A stretch of 63,199 nt of DNA from Azonexus sp. (GTDB lineage: Bacteria > Pseudomonadota > Gammaproteobacteria > Burkholderiales > Rhodocyclaceae): assembly GCA_031274715.1 (NCBI GenBank), contig JAISPT010000056.1, forward strand, positions 1 to 63,199, read 5' to 3'. Of this stretch, positions 37,951 to 45,908 are shown in pieces. The position numbers were made by a program, and so were the translations under genes. The notes beneath the pieces were generated by a model, which saw nothing but the letters and a program-made list of their open reading frames with translations, searched no databases and was not told the DNA's origin. The number at the start of each line of letters is the position of its first letter. The stretch's first letter is position 1.

Positions 37951-38400
37951 TCAGGCTTTGCCGGTACTGCCAAAACCACCCGCGCCGCGCTCGCTGTCAG
38001 CGAATTCCTCGACCACGTTGAAGCCGACCTGCAACACCGGCACCACCACCAGTTGCGCGATGCGGTCGAGCGGGTTGAGCGTGAAAGAATCATGGCCCCG
38101 GTTCCATACCGACACCATCAGTTCACCCTGGTAATCCGAATCGATCAGGCCGACCAGATTGCCGAGCACGATGCCGTGCTTGTGGCCAAGGCCGGAGCGC
38201 GGCAGGATCATCGCCGCCAGACCCGGATCAGCGAGGTGGATGGCCATGCCGGTCGGCACCAGCACCGTTTGCCCAGGCGCCAGATGCAGCGGCGCCTCGA
38301 TGCAGGCGCGTAGGTCGAGACCTGCCGAGCCGGGCGTCGCATAATGCGGCGGCGATTCGCGCAGACGGCTGTCGAGAATTTTGACGTCGATACGGTGCAT
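37951..38400 (-). CDS. dut: Deoxyuridine triphosphatase (dUTPase)
   Basis: The 149-residue protein hydrolyses dUTP to dUMP. Trimeric dUTPase motifs are visible in order: AGLDLRA, PRSGLGHKHGIVLGNLVGLIDSDYQGE and the C-terminal GAGGFGSTG. The ATG overlaps the coaBC stop (TGATG), so both are read from one mRNA, as in E. coli. Confidence 0.97.
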   Translation of the reverse strand: MHRIDVKILDSRLRESPPHYATPGSAGLDLRACIEAPLHLAPGQTVLVPTGMAIHLADPGLAAMILPRSGLGHKHGIVLGNLVGLIDSDYQGELMVSVWNRGHDSFTLNPLDRIAQLVVVPVLQVGFNVVEEFADSERGAGGFGSTGKA

Positions 38401-39596
38401 CAGCGGATTCCTGTCAGATTGGCGATATGTTCGATCAATTGCCGGGCCAGCGCCGCCTTGCTCGCCGGCGCCAACGGGTGCACGCCGTGGTCGTCGAACA
38501 GCACCAGGCGGTTGTCGTCGCCGCCGAAGCCGTCCTGGATCAAGTTGCCGACCACCAGCGGCACCTTCTTCTTCTGCCGCTTGGCCTGGGCATAGGCCTC
38601 CAGGTTATGGCTCTCGGCCGCGAAGCCGACGCAGAACGGCCTATTTTCCAGGGCTGCCACGCCAGCGAGGATGTCCGGATTCTCGACCAGTTCGAAGGCC
38701 GGCAGACCGCCTTCGTCTTTCTTCAACTTGTGTTCGGCGGCATGGGCCACGCGATAGTCGGCGACTGCGGCGACAGCGATGAAGATATCGCTGGCCGTGG
38801 CCCGCGCCATTACCGCCGCCTGCATGTCGAGCGCGCTGCGCACGTCGATACGCTCCACCCCGGCCGGCGTCAGCAAGGCCACCGGGCCGGATACCAGCGT
38901 CACCTCGGCGCCGGCCTGCTGAGCGGCGCGGGCCAGGGCATAGCCCATCCGTCCCGACGACAGGTTGGTGATGCCGCGTACCGGGTCGATGGCCTCGAAA
39001 GTCGGTCCGGCCGTCAGCAAGACCTTCCTGCCGGTTAACCGCTTGGGCGTAAAGAAGGCCAGCACCGCGTCGACGATTTCCTCCGGTTCCAGCATGCGCC
39101 CGGCGCCGATCTCGCCGCAAGCTTGCTCGCCACTGGCCGGACCGAGGATGCCGACGCCATCGGCCTGCAACTGGGCGACATTGCGCCGGGTCGCCGAGTT
39201 CTCCCACATCTGCCGGTTCATCGCTGGCACCACCAGTAAGGGACAGTCGCGAGCCAGCACCATGGTCGCCAGCAGATCGTCGGCCAGACCGTGTGCCATC
39301 CGTGCCAGGAAATCGGCCGAAGCCGGTGCAACGACGATCAAATCGGCCTGCCGCGACAGATCGATATGGGCCATCGCGTTGGGCATCCGGTCATCCCACT
39401 GATCGGTAAACACCGGTCGCCCGGACAGCGCCTGGAAAGTGGTCGCAGTAACGAAATGGCCGGCGCCCTCGGTCATCGCCACCTGGACTTCGGCGCCTTG
39501 CTTGACCAGCAGGCGCACCAGCTCGGCTGCCTTGTAGGCCGCGATGCCGCCGGTGACACCGAGCACGATGCGCTTCCCCTTTAACTCCATTGTCAT
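38400..39596 (-). CDS. coaBC: Bifunctional phosphopantothenoylcysteine decarboxylase/synthetase
   Basis: The protein of about 398 residues makes 4'-phosphopantetheine in coenzyme A biosynthesis. The flavin-dependent CoaC half (1-~185) has GVTGGIAAYKAAELVR and PAMNRQMWENSATRRN. The CoaB half (~190-398) has LTAGPTFEAIDPVRGITNLSSGRMGYALA and KLKK. The start is uncertain among ATG at 39596, ATG at 39590 and GTG at 39602. It is divergent from radC with about 40 bp between. Confidence 0.96.
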   Translation of the reverse strand: MTMELKGKRIVLGVTGGIAAYKAAELVRLLVKQGAEVQVAMTEGAGHFVTATTFQALSGRPVFTDQWDDRMPNAMAHIDLSRQADLIVVAPASADFLARMAHGLADDLLATMVLARDCPLLVVPAMNRQMWENSATRRNVAQLQADGVGILGPASGEQACGEIGAGRMLEPEEIVDAVLAFFTPKRLTGRKVLLTAGPTFEAIDPVRGITNLSSGRMGYALARAAQQAGAEVTLVSGPVALLTPAGVERIDVRSALDMQAAVMARATASDIFIAVAAVADYRVAHAAEHKLKKDEGGLPAFELVENPDILAGVAALENRPFCVGFAAESHNLEAYAQAKRQKKKVPLVVGNLIQDGFGGDDNRLVLFDDHGVHPLAPASKAALARQLIEHIANLTGIR

Positions 39597-39638
39597 TGCC
39601 ACTAGAATGAGGACTTTCTTATTCTACTGGATAACGTC

Positions 39639-40319
39639 ATGGCGATCAGCGACTGGCCGGCCGGCGAACGTCCCCGCGAGCGCCTGCTGGCCCACGGCCC
39701 GGCGGCCCTTTCCGATGCCGAACTGCTGGCCATCTACCTGCGCGTCGGTGTCCGCGGCAAAAGCGCGGTCGACCTGGCACGCGACGTGATCGGCCGTTTC
39801 AACGGCCGGCTCGATGCCCTGACCGAAGCCTCGCTCAAAGAACTGGCCAGTATTTCCGGTATCGGCCTGGCCAAGGCGGCCCAGCTCAAGGCCAGTTTCG
39901 AACTGGCCCGCCGCGCCCTGAACCAGGAAATGACACGGCACGACACGCTCTCCTCGCCGGGCCGGGTCCGCGACTGGCTGCGCTTGCACTTGGCCGCCCG
40001 GCCGCACGAAGTGTTCATGGCACTGTGGCTCGACGCGCAGAACCGCCTGCTGAAGGCCGAGGAACTGTTCGCCGGCACGCTAACCCAGACGGTCGTCTAT
40101 CCACGCGAAGTGGTCAAGGCAGCACTCAGCCAGAATGCCGCCGCCGTGATCCTCGCCCACAACCACCCGTCCGGCATCGCCGAACCGTCAACCGCCGACG
40201 GATTGCTGACACGCAATCTCAAGGATGCCCTGGCCATCGTCGACGTCCGCCTGCTCGACCACTTCATCGTCGCCGGCAACGCTCCACCGCTTTCCTTCGC
40301 CGAACGGGGCCTGTTGTAG
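39639..40319 (+). CDS. radC: RadC-family JAMM/MPN protein
   Basis: The 226-residue protein has an N-terminal helix-hairpin-helix-like part (about 20-90, ISGIGLAKAAQLKASFELARR). The C-terminal JAB1/MPN domain has the metal motif HNHPSG followed by the Ser and Asp ligands. RadC was named for DNA repair, but its biochemical role is unproved. Order coaBC-radC-rpmBG is conserved with E. coli. The ATG at 39639 is taken as the start. Confidence 0.95.
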   Translation: MAISDWPAGERPRERLLAHGPAALSDAELLAIYLRVGVRGKSAVDLARDVIGRFNGRLDALTEASLKELASISGIGLAKAAQLKASFELARRALNQEMTRHDTLSSPGRVRDWLRLHLAARPHEVFMALWLDAQNRLLKAEELFAGTLTQTVVYPREVVKAALSQNAAAVILAHNHPSGIAEPSTADGLLTRNLKDALAIVDVRLLDHFIVAGNAPPLSFAERGLL

Positions 40320-40376
40320 AGGAAGCCCTGAACAACCCCTCGCGGTTGCCGCATCCCGGCGACCCTCTCTCCTATC

Positions 40377-40438
40377 CTCTCTCCCACAAGTGGGAGAGAG
40401 GCAGCATTTGCCTCCCCTCGCCCGCTTGCGGGAGAGGG
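40377..40438. repeat. Two adjacent small inverted repeats downstream of radC
   Basis: The first is a perfect 11-bp stem, CTCTCTCCCAC with GTGGGAGAGAG (40377-40400, loop AA). The second is an imperfect 12-bp stem around TT (40413-40438, one mismatch). They resemble dispersed repeats and could also end the radC transcript. Confidence 0.6.
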
Positions 40439-40470
40439 GCCGGGGGTGAGGGCTTGGGCGGTCTGCCGCG

Positions 40471-40520
40471 TTGCAAATGCTCGCCATAGCACCACTATGG
40501 CTGCGTTTTGCGCCTTGCTT
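40471..40520. repeat. Dispersed-repeat candidate with GCCATAG palindrome
   Basis: GCCATAG (40483-40489) and CTATGGC (40495-40501) form a hairpin. Outer GCAAA-like arms (from about 40473 and to about 40511) nearly complement each other. It shares the 337-bp gap 40320-40656 with the repeats just upstream, and no gene is seen in that gap. Confidence 0.5.
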
Positions 40521-40589
40521 CCCATCCTGAATCCGGGCGCGACAACTCACGGGGGTTATTCCAAGCTTCCTAAAACATCAGAAAACCCC

Positions 40590-40619
40590 TTGAAAGTATT
40601 GGGTAGTTTCGATTACACT
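40590..40619 (+). promoter_or_regulatory. Putative sigma-70 promoter of rpmB-rpmG
   Basis: TTGAAA (40590-40595) and TACACT (40614-40619) are separated by 18 bp, 37 bp upstream of rpmB. Confidence 0.5.
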
Positions 40620-40656
40620 TATCGGCTTTCCTCTATCGAATTCTGGAGCACCAATC

Positions 40657-40890
40657 ATGGCGCGAGTCTGCCAAGTCACGGGTAAAGCCCCGATGGTTGG
40701 GAACAAGGTTTCCCACGCCAACAACAAAACGAAGCGCCGCTTCCTGCCGAACCTGCAGTACCGTCGTTTCTGGGTCGAAAGCGAGAACCGCTTCGTGCGT
40801 CTGCGCGTTTCCAACGCCGGCCTGCGTGTGATCGACAAGAACGGCATCGACACCGTGCTCGCCGACCTGCGCGCCCGTGGCGAAATCTGA
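40657..40890 (+). CDS. rpmB: 50S ribosomal protein L28
   Basis: The 77-residue basic protein starts MARVCQVTGKAPMVGNKVSHANNKTKRRF, the standard L28 N-terminus. It ends with the conserved LRVSNAGLRVIDKNGIDTVLADLRARGE. It leads the rpmB-rpmG operon, with its own promoter candidate, downstream of radC. Confidence 0.98.
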   Translation: MARVCQVTGKAPMVGNKVSHANNKTKRRFLPNLQYRRFWVESENRFVRLRVSNAGLRVIDKNGIDTVLADLRARGEI

Positions 40891-40909
40891 TTAAGGAAGG
40901 ATAAAGAAA

Positions 40910-41077
40910 ATGGCTAAAGGCGGTCGCGAAAAAATCAAGCTGGAATCCACGGCGGGCACCGGTCACTTCTACACCACCTCCAAAAACAAGCGCACGACGC
41001 CCGAGAAGCTGGAGATGATGAAGTACGACCCGAAGGCTCGTAAGCATGTCGCTTACAAGGAAGTCAAGCTGAAATAA
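40910..41077 (+). CDS. rpmG: 50S ribosomal protein L33
   Basis: The 55-residue protein reads MAKGGREKIKLESTAGTGHF... and ends YKEVKLK, with the L33 core FYTTSKNKRTTPEKLEMMKYDPKARKHV (positions 20-47). It begins 19 bp after rpmB, behind AAGGA. The cysteine pairs of the zinc-binding L33 form are absent, so it is the zinc-independent type, as in E. coli. Confidence 0.97.
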   Translation: MAKGGREKIKLESTAGTGHFYTTSKNKRTTPEKLEMMKYDPKARKHVAYKEVKLK

Positions 41078-41100
41078 TTCGGCTACTCCAGCTTTCGACG

Positions 41101-41129
41101 AACCCGCCTCTCGGCGGGTTTTGTTTTTT
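41101..41129 (+). terminator. Rho-independent terminator after rpmG
   Basis: An 8-bp stem (41101-41108 with 41113-41120) is followed by a T-rich tail, 23 bp after rpmG. Confidence 0.9.
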
Positions 41130-41201
41130 GCGCCCCCTCGTGTTTCATTCCATTTTTAAATCAGCCGAGTACGCGAAGGCAAAGCACAGTTGGAAATGGA
41201 A

Positions 41202-41693
41202 TCAGGCGGCGCGGCGCAGCGGCAGCGCAACATAGGCGGCAATGCCGAGGAAAATCAGCAGCGACCAATTGGCCATCGACAGGCCGAGGAAAGACCACTC
41301 GACGCTGCTGCAGAAACCGGTGGCCAGGAACAGCGACGGGAAGCGCATGCCGAGCCAGTCGACCAGGCGCTCGATCAGGTTCGGGTCGGTAAAGCTGCAT
41401 TCCGGAGCCAGTTCGGGGAATCGCTGCATCCAGGTCTGGTAGGCGGCAACCCCGGCACCGAGCAGCGCCACCGCACCGATCGCTCCCAGCCACAACGGCC
41501 GCGCTACCGGCAGCAGGAAGCCGGCCAGAGCCAGCACGCCGACCACCAGGTAAAGCAGGCGCTGGAAGACGCACAGCGGACAAGGGGAAAGCCGGAGCAT
41601 TCCCTGCAACGCCAGGCTGAAGGCGAGCAGGCCGAAACAGCCGAGCGCCAGGGTGGCGAACCAAGCACGAAGCGGAATGCGGGAAAAAATCAT
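41202..41693 (-). CDS. dsbB: Disulfide bond formation protein DsbB
   Basis: The 163-residue membrane protein has four helices. The first cysteine pair is in CPLC (SPCPLCVFQRLLYL) and the second in the periplasmic loop (ECSFTDPN and GFCSSVEWSF). It re-oxidises DsbA and passes electrons to quinone. The ATG at 41693 gives the normal family length; an ATG at 41732 would add 13 residues. Convergent with rpmG. Confidence 0.92.
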   Translation of the reverse strand: MIFSRIPLRAWFATLALGCFGLLAFSLALQGMLRLSPCPLCVFQRLLYLVVGVLALAGFLLPVARPLWLGAIGAVALLGAGVAAYQTWMQRFPELAPECSFTDPNLIERLVDWLGMRFPSLFLATGFCSSVEWSFLGLSMANWSLLIFLGIAAYVALPLRRAA

Positions 41694-41792
41694 GGCGCGA
41701 GAAAGGCTTGGGGATGCGGAAAGGGCTTTCATTCTACGGCATTGCCGGCCGTACTGCGGTAGCTGGACCACCCGCCCCCGGCTGGTTAAGAT

Positions 41793-42503
41793 ATGCAGAT
41801 GAGCACCCGCATCCTTCTCGTCGAAGACGACGCCCGGCTGGCCGAACTGACCGCCGAATATCTGGCCAAGAACGATTTCGAAGTGGCTATCGAGTCGCGC
41901 GGCGACAGCGCCGAGGCTCGCATCCTGGCCGAACAGCCCGATCTCGTCATCCTCGATGTGATGCTGCCGGGCAAGGATGGTTTCGAAGTCTGCCGCTCGG
42001 TGCGCCAGCAGTATCGTGGCGTGATCCTGATGCTGACCGCCCGCGACGAGGATTTCGATCAGATTCTCGGTCTCGAGATGGGCGCCGACGACTACATCGC
42101 CAAGCCGGTCCAGCCGCGCGTATTGCTAGCCCGCATCAAGGCCCTGCTACGCCGCCTGCCGGTCGCTAGCGACAGCGGCAGCGGCGATGCCGAATCGCTG
42201 GTTTTCGGCCAGTTCCGCATCAGCCAGGCGACACGCACCGCCAGCCTGGCCGATACCGGTATCGACCTGACTACGGCCGAATTCGACCTGCTCTGGCTGC
42301 TGGCCAGCCACGCCGGCAACGTACTGTCGCGCGACGACCTGCTGCAGGAATTGCGCGGCATCGGCTTCGACGGCCTGGACCGCTCGATCGACGCCCGCAT
42401 CTCGCGCCTGCGCAAGAAACTCAACGACGATCCGGAAAATCCGACACGGATCAAAACCGTACGCGGCAAAGGCTACCTGTTCAGCAAACATGACTGGAAC
42501 TGA
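41793..42503 (+). CDS. OmpR-family response regulator, RstA-like
   Basis: The 236-residue protein has a receiver domain (acidic pair ED at 11-12; phospho-Asp55 in LVILDVMLPG) and a C-terminal winged HTH (about 135-232, DRSIDARISRLRKKLNDDPENPTRIKTVRGKGYLF). The GADDYIAKPVQPRVLLARI region and the RstB-like partner favour RstA over PhoB. It overlaps the kinase gene by 14 bp. Start at 41793, or at the ATG at 41799. Divergent from dsbB. Confidence 0.93.
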   Translation: MQMSTRILLVEDDARLAELTAEYLAKNDFEVAIESRGDSAEARILAEQPDLVILDVMLPGKDGFEVCRSVRQQYRGVILMLTARDEDFDQILGLEMGADDYIAKPVQPRVLLARIKALLRRLPVASDSGSGDAESLVFGQFRISQATRTASLADTGIDLTTAEFDLLWLLASHAGNVLSRDDLLQELRGIGFDGLDRSIDARISRLRKKLNDDPENPTRIKTVRGKGYLFSKHDWN

Positions 42504-43920
42504 AACCGGCGCAGTGAGTGCCCGGGAACGCAGCCAGGGCCTCGCCCGTTCGCTGTTCCGTGTCGCGCTGCCACGCTGGCGCGGTGGGCGCTACAGCCTG
42601 TCCAAGCTATTCTTCAATTTCTACCTGCTAGCCATGGGCTCCTTCGTCGCCATCGCCTTCACCGCCGATTTCGTGATCTCGACGGCGCAGCGCGGTATCA
42701 CCGACGACTACGCCCGCCGCTTCATGCGCGGTACCATCACCCTGATCGAGGACGAGTTGTTCCGACAACCGCGCCATGCCTGGCCGAGCAAAATCGAGGA
42801 ACTCGACCAAAAATTCGCCTACCGTCTGAACATCGTCGAGCGCATTACCCTCGACAAGATCCTGAAACCGCAGCAGGTGATCAAGCTCGATGCCGGCGAC
42901 ATTGCCATCGACCACGACGACGACATCATGTACCACCGCCTGGGCAACACCAGCAAAGTACTGGTCGTCGGACCGCTGGCCGTCAGCCGCAATCCCGAGC
43001 AAACCGACCGCCTGCCGCTCGAAGCCCGCCTGCGCCTCTTGACCTGGAGCCTGACTGGCCTGATCTTCGGTATCGCCCTGTGGTTCTGGGTGCGCCCGGT
43101 CTGGCGCGACCTCGAAGCCATCCGCCAGACCACCCGTGACCTTGGCGACGGCAATTTCGACGCCCGCTCGCCACCGGCGCGCAGCCAGTTGTTTTCCCCC
43201 CTCGCCGAAACCATGAACAGCATGGCCGAAAGGGTCCAGCAACTACTCGCAACGCACCGCGAGTTGTCCTGCGGCATTTCGCACGAACTGCGCACGCCGA
43301 TCGCACGCATGCGCTTCGCACTGGAAATGCTGGCCGAAACCAATCATCGGGATGAGCGCGAGCGGCTATGGACGATGATGGAAGACGATCTCGACGAACT
43401 CGACCATCTGATCGACACCAGCCTGACCTACGCCCGCTTCGAGCGCGAAGCGCCAGCAGCCCACTTCACCAGCGTCCGTTTTGCCGACTGGCTGGTCGAC
43501 CAGGTCGAATCCGTGCGCTTGCTCGGACGCCGACTCGAAGTCGAAGTCGACACCAGCCGCTTGCCGCCGCAGCTCAATGTCGACCTCGACCGCAAGGCCA
43601 TGCCCTACGCCCTGCGCAACATTCTGCGCAATGCCTTCAAGTACGCGGGCCAGAAAATTCTGGTCAGCGCCGAACTCGACGGCGACCATATTCGGATTCT
43701 GGTCGACGATGACGGCATCGGCATCCCACCGGAAGAGCGCGAGCACATCTTCTCGGCCTTCACCCGCCTCGACCGCTCGCGCGATCGTGCCACCGGCGGC
43801 TACGGCCTCGGCCTGGCGATCGTCCGCCGGGTCCTCGAACTGCACGGCGGCACCGCCACCGCCGATGCCGCCCCGCTCGGCGGCGCGCGCTTTACGCTGA
43901 GCTGGAAAGCCCACCAGTAG
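42490..43920 (+). CDS. Sensor histidine kinase, RstB-like
   Basis: The 476-residue kinase has two membrane helices (about 40-62 and 182-202) bracketing a periplasmic domain of about 120 residues. HAMP (about 205-255) follows, then the HisKA box CGISHELRTPIARMRFALEML with His265. The ATPase has an N-box (LRNAFKYAG), DDDGIGIPPEERE and GYGLGLAIVRR. It probably senses an acid or metal signal as RstB does in enteric bacteria, but that is inference. Its start lies 14 bp inside the regulator gene. Confidence 0.93.
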   Translation: MTGTETGAVSARERSQGLARSLFRVALPRWRGGRYSLSKLFFNFYLLAMGSFVAIAFTADFVISTAQRGITDDYARRFMRGTITLIEDELFRQPRHAWPSKIEELDQKFAYRLNIVERITLDKILKPQQVIKLDAGDIAIDHDDDIMYHRLGNTSKVLVVGPLAVSRNPEQTDRLPLEARLRLLTWSLTGLIFGIALWFWVRPVWRDLEAIRQTTRDLGDGNFDARSPPARSQLFSPLAETMNSMAERVQQLLATHRELSCGISHELRTPIARMRFALEMLAETNHRDERERLWTMMEDDLDELDHLIDTSLTYARFEREAPAAHFTSVRFADWLVDQVESVRLLGRRLEVEVDTSRLPPQLNVDLDRKAMPYALRNILRNAFKYAGQKILVSAELDGDHIRILVDDDGIGIPPEEREHIFSAFTRLDRSRDRATGGYGLGLAIVRRVLELHGGTATADAAPLGGARFTLSWKAHQ

Positions 43921-44068
43921 GTCGTTTGCGGCCTCGTTACAAAGCGTCATCAAGCATCATGGCCCGTTACGCCAGCGGCACGCTTGGGCAACAGACCCGC
44001 GCGGCTGCCTTCCCTAGAATGCGATTCATGTTTCAACGATAACAATCCCACCAAAAGGAAGACAGAAA

Positions 44069-44185
44069 ATGATCGACACGGATATCAGAGACTTCCTCGA
44101 AACAGCCCGCCTCTACTTGCTCGGCCTGATGCCGCAGCGCCAACAACCCGCACTGGCCGTCATCCCTCTGCACCGGCAACCCTGA
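44069..44185 (+). CDS. Small protein of 38 residues, first gene of a coupled pair
   Basis: The frame reads MIDTDIRDFLETARLYLLG then LMPQRQQPALAVIPLHRQP. I recognise no family. AAGGAAG (44055-44061) stands 7 bases before the ATG, and the stop overlaps the next ATG (TGATG at 44183-44187). The N-terminal half is an amphipathic helix with acidic residues; the C-terminal half is proline- and glutamine-rich. Good translation signals and the operon-like layout argue that it is real, but the size alone allows chance. Confidence 0.55.
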   Translation: MIDTDIRDFLETARLYLLGLMPQRQQPALAVIPLHRQP

Positions 44186-44364
44186 TGTCGCTGACCGACA
44201 ATCTGCCGGTCAGCGAAAGCATCGGCGTATTCATCGGCGTCGCCGGCTTCGACTGGCTGACCGATGGCCATGCCGAACCGCTGAAAGCGCTGCTGGCCGG
44301 CATCTTGGCCGGTGCCGTCATCATGGCCGCCCGCGAGTGGCGGAAGAAACGGCAAAAACACTGA
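44185..44364 (+). CDS. Small membrane protein of 59 residues, second gene of a coupled pair
   Basis: The protein has a short polar start (MSLTDNLPVSESIG), a hydrophobic stretch (IGVFIGVAGFDWLTD, positions 13-27) and a second one with a GxxxG motif (LKALLAGILAGAVIMAA, 34-50). It ends in a basic tail (REWRKKRQKH), which suggests an inner-membrane protein with the C-terminus in the cytosol. Translation is coupled to the 38-residue gene by TGATG. Two hairpins follow: 44371-44391, then a terminator at 44404. I do not recognise the family. Confidence 0.65.
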   Translation: MSLTDNLPVSESIGVFIGVAGFDWLTDGHAEPLKALLAGILAGAVIMAAREWRKKRQKH

Positions 44365-44403
44365 CCCCCTATCGAAACAAACAGTTTCGATGCCTCCCTG
44401 TTC

Positions 44404-44429
44404 CCCCGCCCACGTGGCGGGGTTTTTTT
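44404..44429 (+). terminator. Rho-independent terminator of the small-protein operon
   Basis: A GC stem (44404-44410 with 44416-44422) is followed by TTTTTTT. A separate 8-bp hairpin lies upstream (44371-44378 with 44384-44391). Confidence 0.9.
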
Positions 44430-44438
44430 GCCTGACCG

Positions 44439-44602
44439 AGAGTTCTCGCCGAACGCGAATTCATCGCCACAGTAAGCATCGGCATCGCCCGCAGCCTCAG
44501 CTCTAGCGTGACATCCTGCCCGGCCTCGGCTGTGATGAAATGCAGGGTTACCTGTTCAGCCGCCCGCTACCGACTAGGAAACTGGCCGAATTCCTGACGC
44601 AG
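44439..44602 (+). pseudogene. Remnant of a GGDEF-EAL gene
   Basis: The frame at 44439 gives RVLAEREFIATVSIGIAR, the C-terminal end of a GGDEF domain. After about 30 bp, a different frame from 44513 gives LPGLGCDEMQGYLFSRPL and then LAEFLTQ, the end of an EAL domain. Everything between (linker and most of EAL, several hundred bp) is missing, and the two pieces are out of frame, so no functional protein remains. The fragment abuts the 3' end of mscS. Confidence 0.7.
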
Positions 44603-44621
44603 CCTGCGAGCTTCGGCCGGT

Positions 44622-45908
44622 TCAATTGGCTGCGTTCGCCGGAGCCGCGGCATCGTGCAGGATGCGCACTTCGCGTTGCGGGAACGGGATCTGCACGCCG
44701 TGGGCCTTGAAGGCCCGCCAAACGGCGAAATTGATATCGGATACGACATTGCCTTTGCCAGCCTCGGGATCGGCGATCCAGAAGCCCAGTTCGAGGTTGA
44801 TACTGTTGTCGGCAAACTCGGTCAGCGTCACCCGCGGCGGCGGCTTGGCCAGCACCCGTGGCTGCGTTTTGGCGGCTTCCAGCATCAGTTGCGTGACCAG
44901 ATCGAGATCGCTGTCATAGGCAACGCCGATGGTCGTCGCCAAGCGCAACTGGCGATCGGAATAGGTCTGGTTCTGTACCGTGCTGCTGATCAGCGTCTCA
45001 TTGGGGACGATGAACTCGGTACCGCCCGGGTGCTTGAGCACCGTGTAGCGCGTGGTGATCTGACGCACCTCGCCGGCATCGGTGCCGACCTGGATGATGT
45101 TGCCAATGTGGATCGAACGGTCGAGCAGAATGATGAAGCCGGAAACATAGTTGCTGGCGATCTTCTGCAGGCCGAAGCCGAGGCCGACGCCGAGCGCCCC
45201 GGTAAATACCGATAGCGCGGTCATGTCGATGCCGACCAGCGACAGGCTGACCATGATCGCCAACAGCGTCAGCACGGCCTTGGCGAAACGGATGCCAACG
45301 ATGCGCAGACTGGAGTCGAGATCCGCCATGCGCATCAAGCGGCGTTCGATCAGGCCGGCGACCCAGAGTGCGACGACGAGGGTCAGGAACACCGTGACAA
45401 CGCCGTGCAGGATCATCCACAAGTCGACACGCTGCACGCCGATAGAAAACTGCACCCCCTGCAGCGCATCGATCACATAGGGCGCGAGACCAGCGATGTA
45501 GAGCGCCAGCCAGCCCCAGACCAGGGTGGTAATGATGCGCTCCCAGGTGGTCAGCCATACAGTCTTGGGGAAAGCGTGGCGCAGCACAAAGACGACGGCG
45601 CGCACCAGAGCCAGCGTGGATAGCAGCGGCAGCGCCAGCTTGAGCAGGTTGACCTTGATGAAGGGCGTCAGCAGCGGCAACGCCAAACCGACCAGCAGCA
45701 GGCCGGAAAGCGGAAAAGCCAGGCGCGCGCTGGCTTGGCCGAAGCGGCCGGCATTCTCGACCTGGCGACGCTGCCACCAGCGAGCGAAAAGCAGGGCGAG
45801 ACCGAGGCAGGTGGCCAGGGTAGCCAGTTGCCAGATGAAACCCGGCGCCTGGACATCGGCCCAGATATCCCGCAGCAGGCTCAGAGCCGGGTCGTTGTCG
45901 CGGTTCAC
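44622..45908 (-). CDS. mscS: Small-conductance mechanosensitive channel (MscS family)
   Basis: The 428-residue protein has about six membrane helices (20-~260). The pore helix is followed by SVFTGALGVGLGFGLQKIASNYVSGFIILLDRSIHIGNIIQV, the MscS hallmark, and then the beta and C-terminal cytosolic domains (PNETLISSTVQNQTYSD). It releases solutes on osmotic downshock. It is longer than E. coli MscS, resembling MscS-like proteins with extra N-terminal helices. The start overlaps the rsmB-like stop by four bases. Confidence 0.93.
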   Translation of the reverse strand: MNRDNDPALSLLRDIWADVQAPGFIWQLATLATCLGLALLFARWWQRRQVENAGRFGQASARLAFPLSGLLLVGLALPLLTPFIKVNLLKLALPLLSTLALVRAVVFVLRHAFPKTVWLTTWERIITTLVWGWLALYIAGLAPYVIDALQGVQFSIGVQRVDLWMILHGVVTVFLTLVVALWVAGLIERRLMRMADLDSSLRIVGIRFAKAVLTLLAIMVSLSLVGIDMTALSVFTGALGVGLGFGLQKIASNYVSGFIILLDRSIHIGNIIQVGTDAGEVRQITTRYTVLKHPGGTEFIVPNETLISSTVQNQTYSDRQLRLATTIGVAYDSDLDLVTQLMLEAAKTQPRVLAKPPPRVTLTEFADNSINLELGFWIADPEAGKGNVVSDINFAVWRAFKAHGVQIPFPQREVRILHDAAAPANAAN

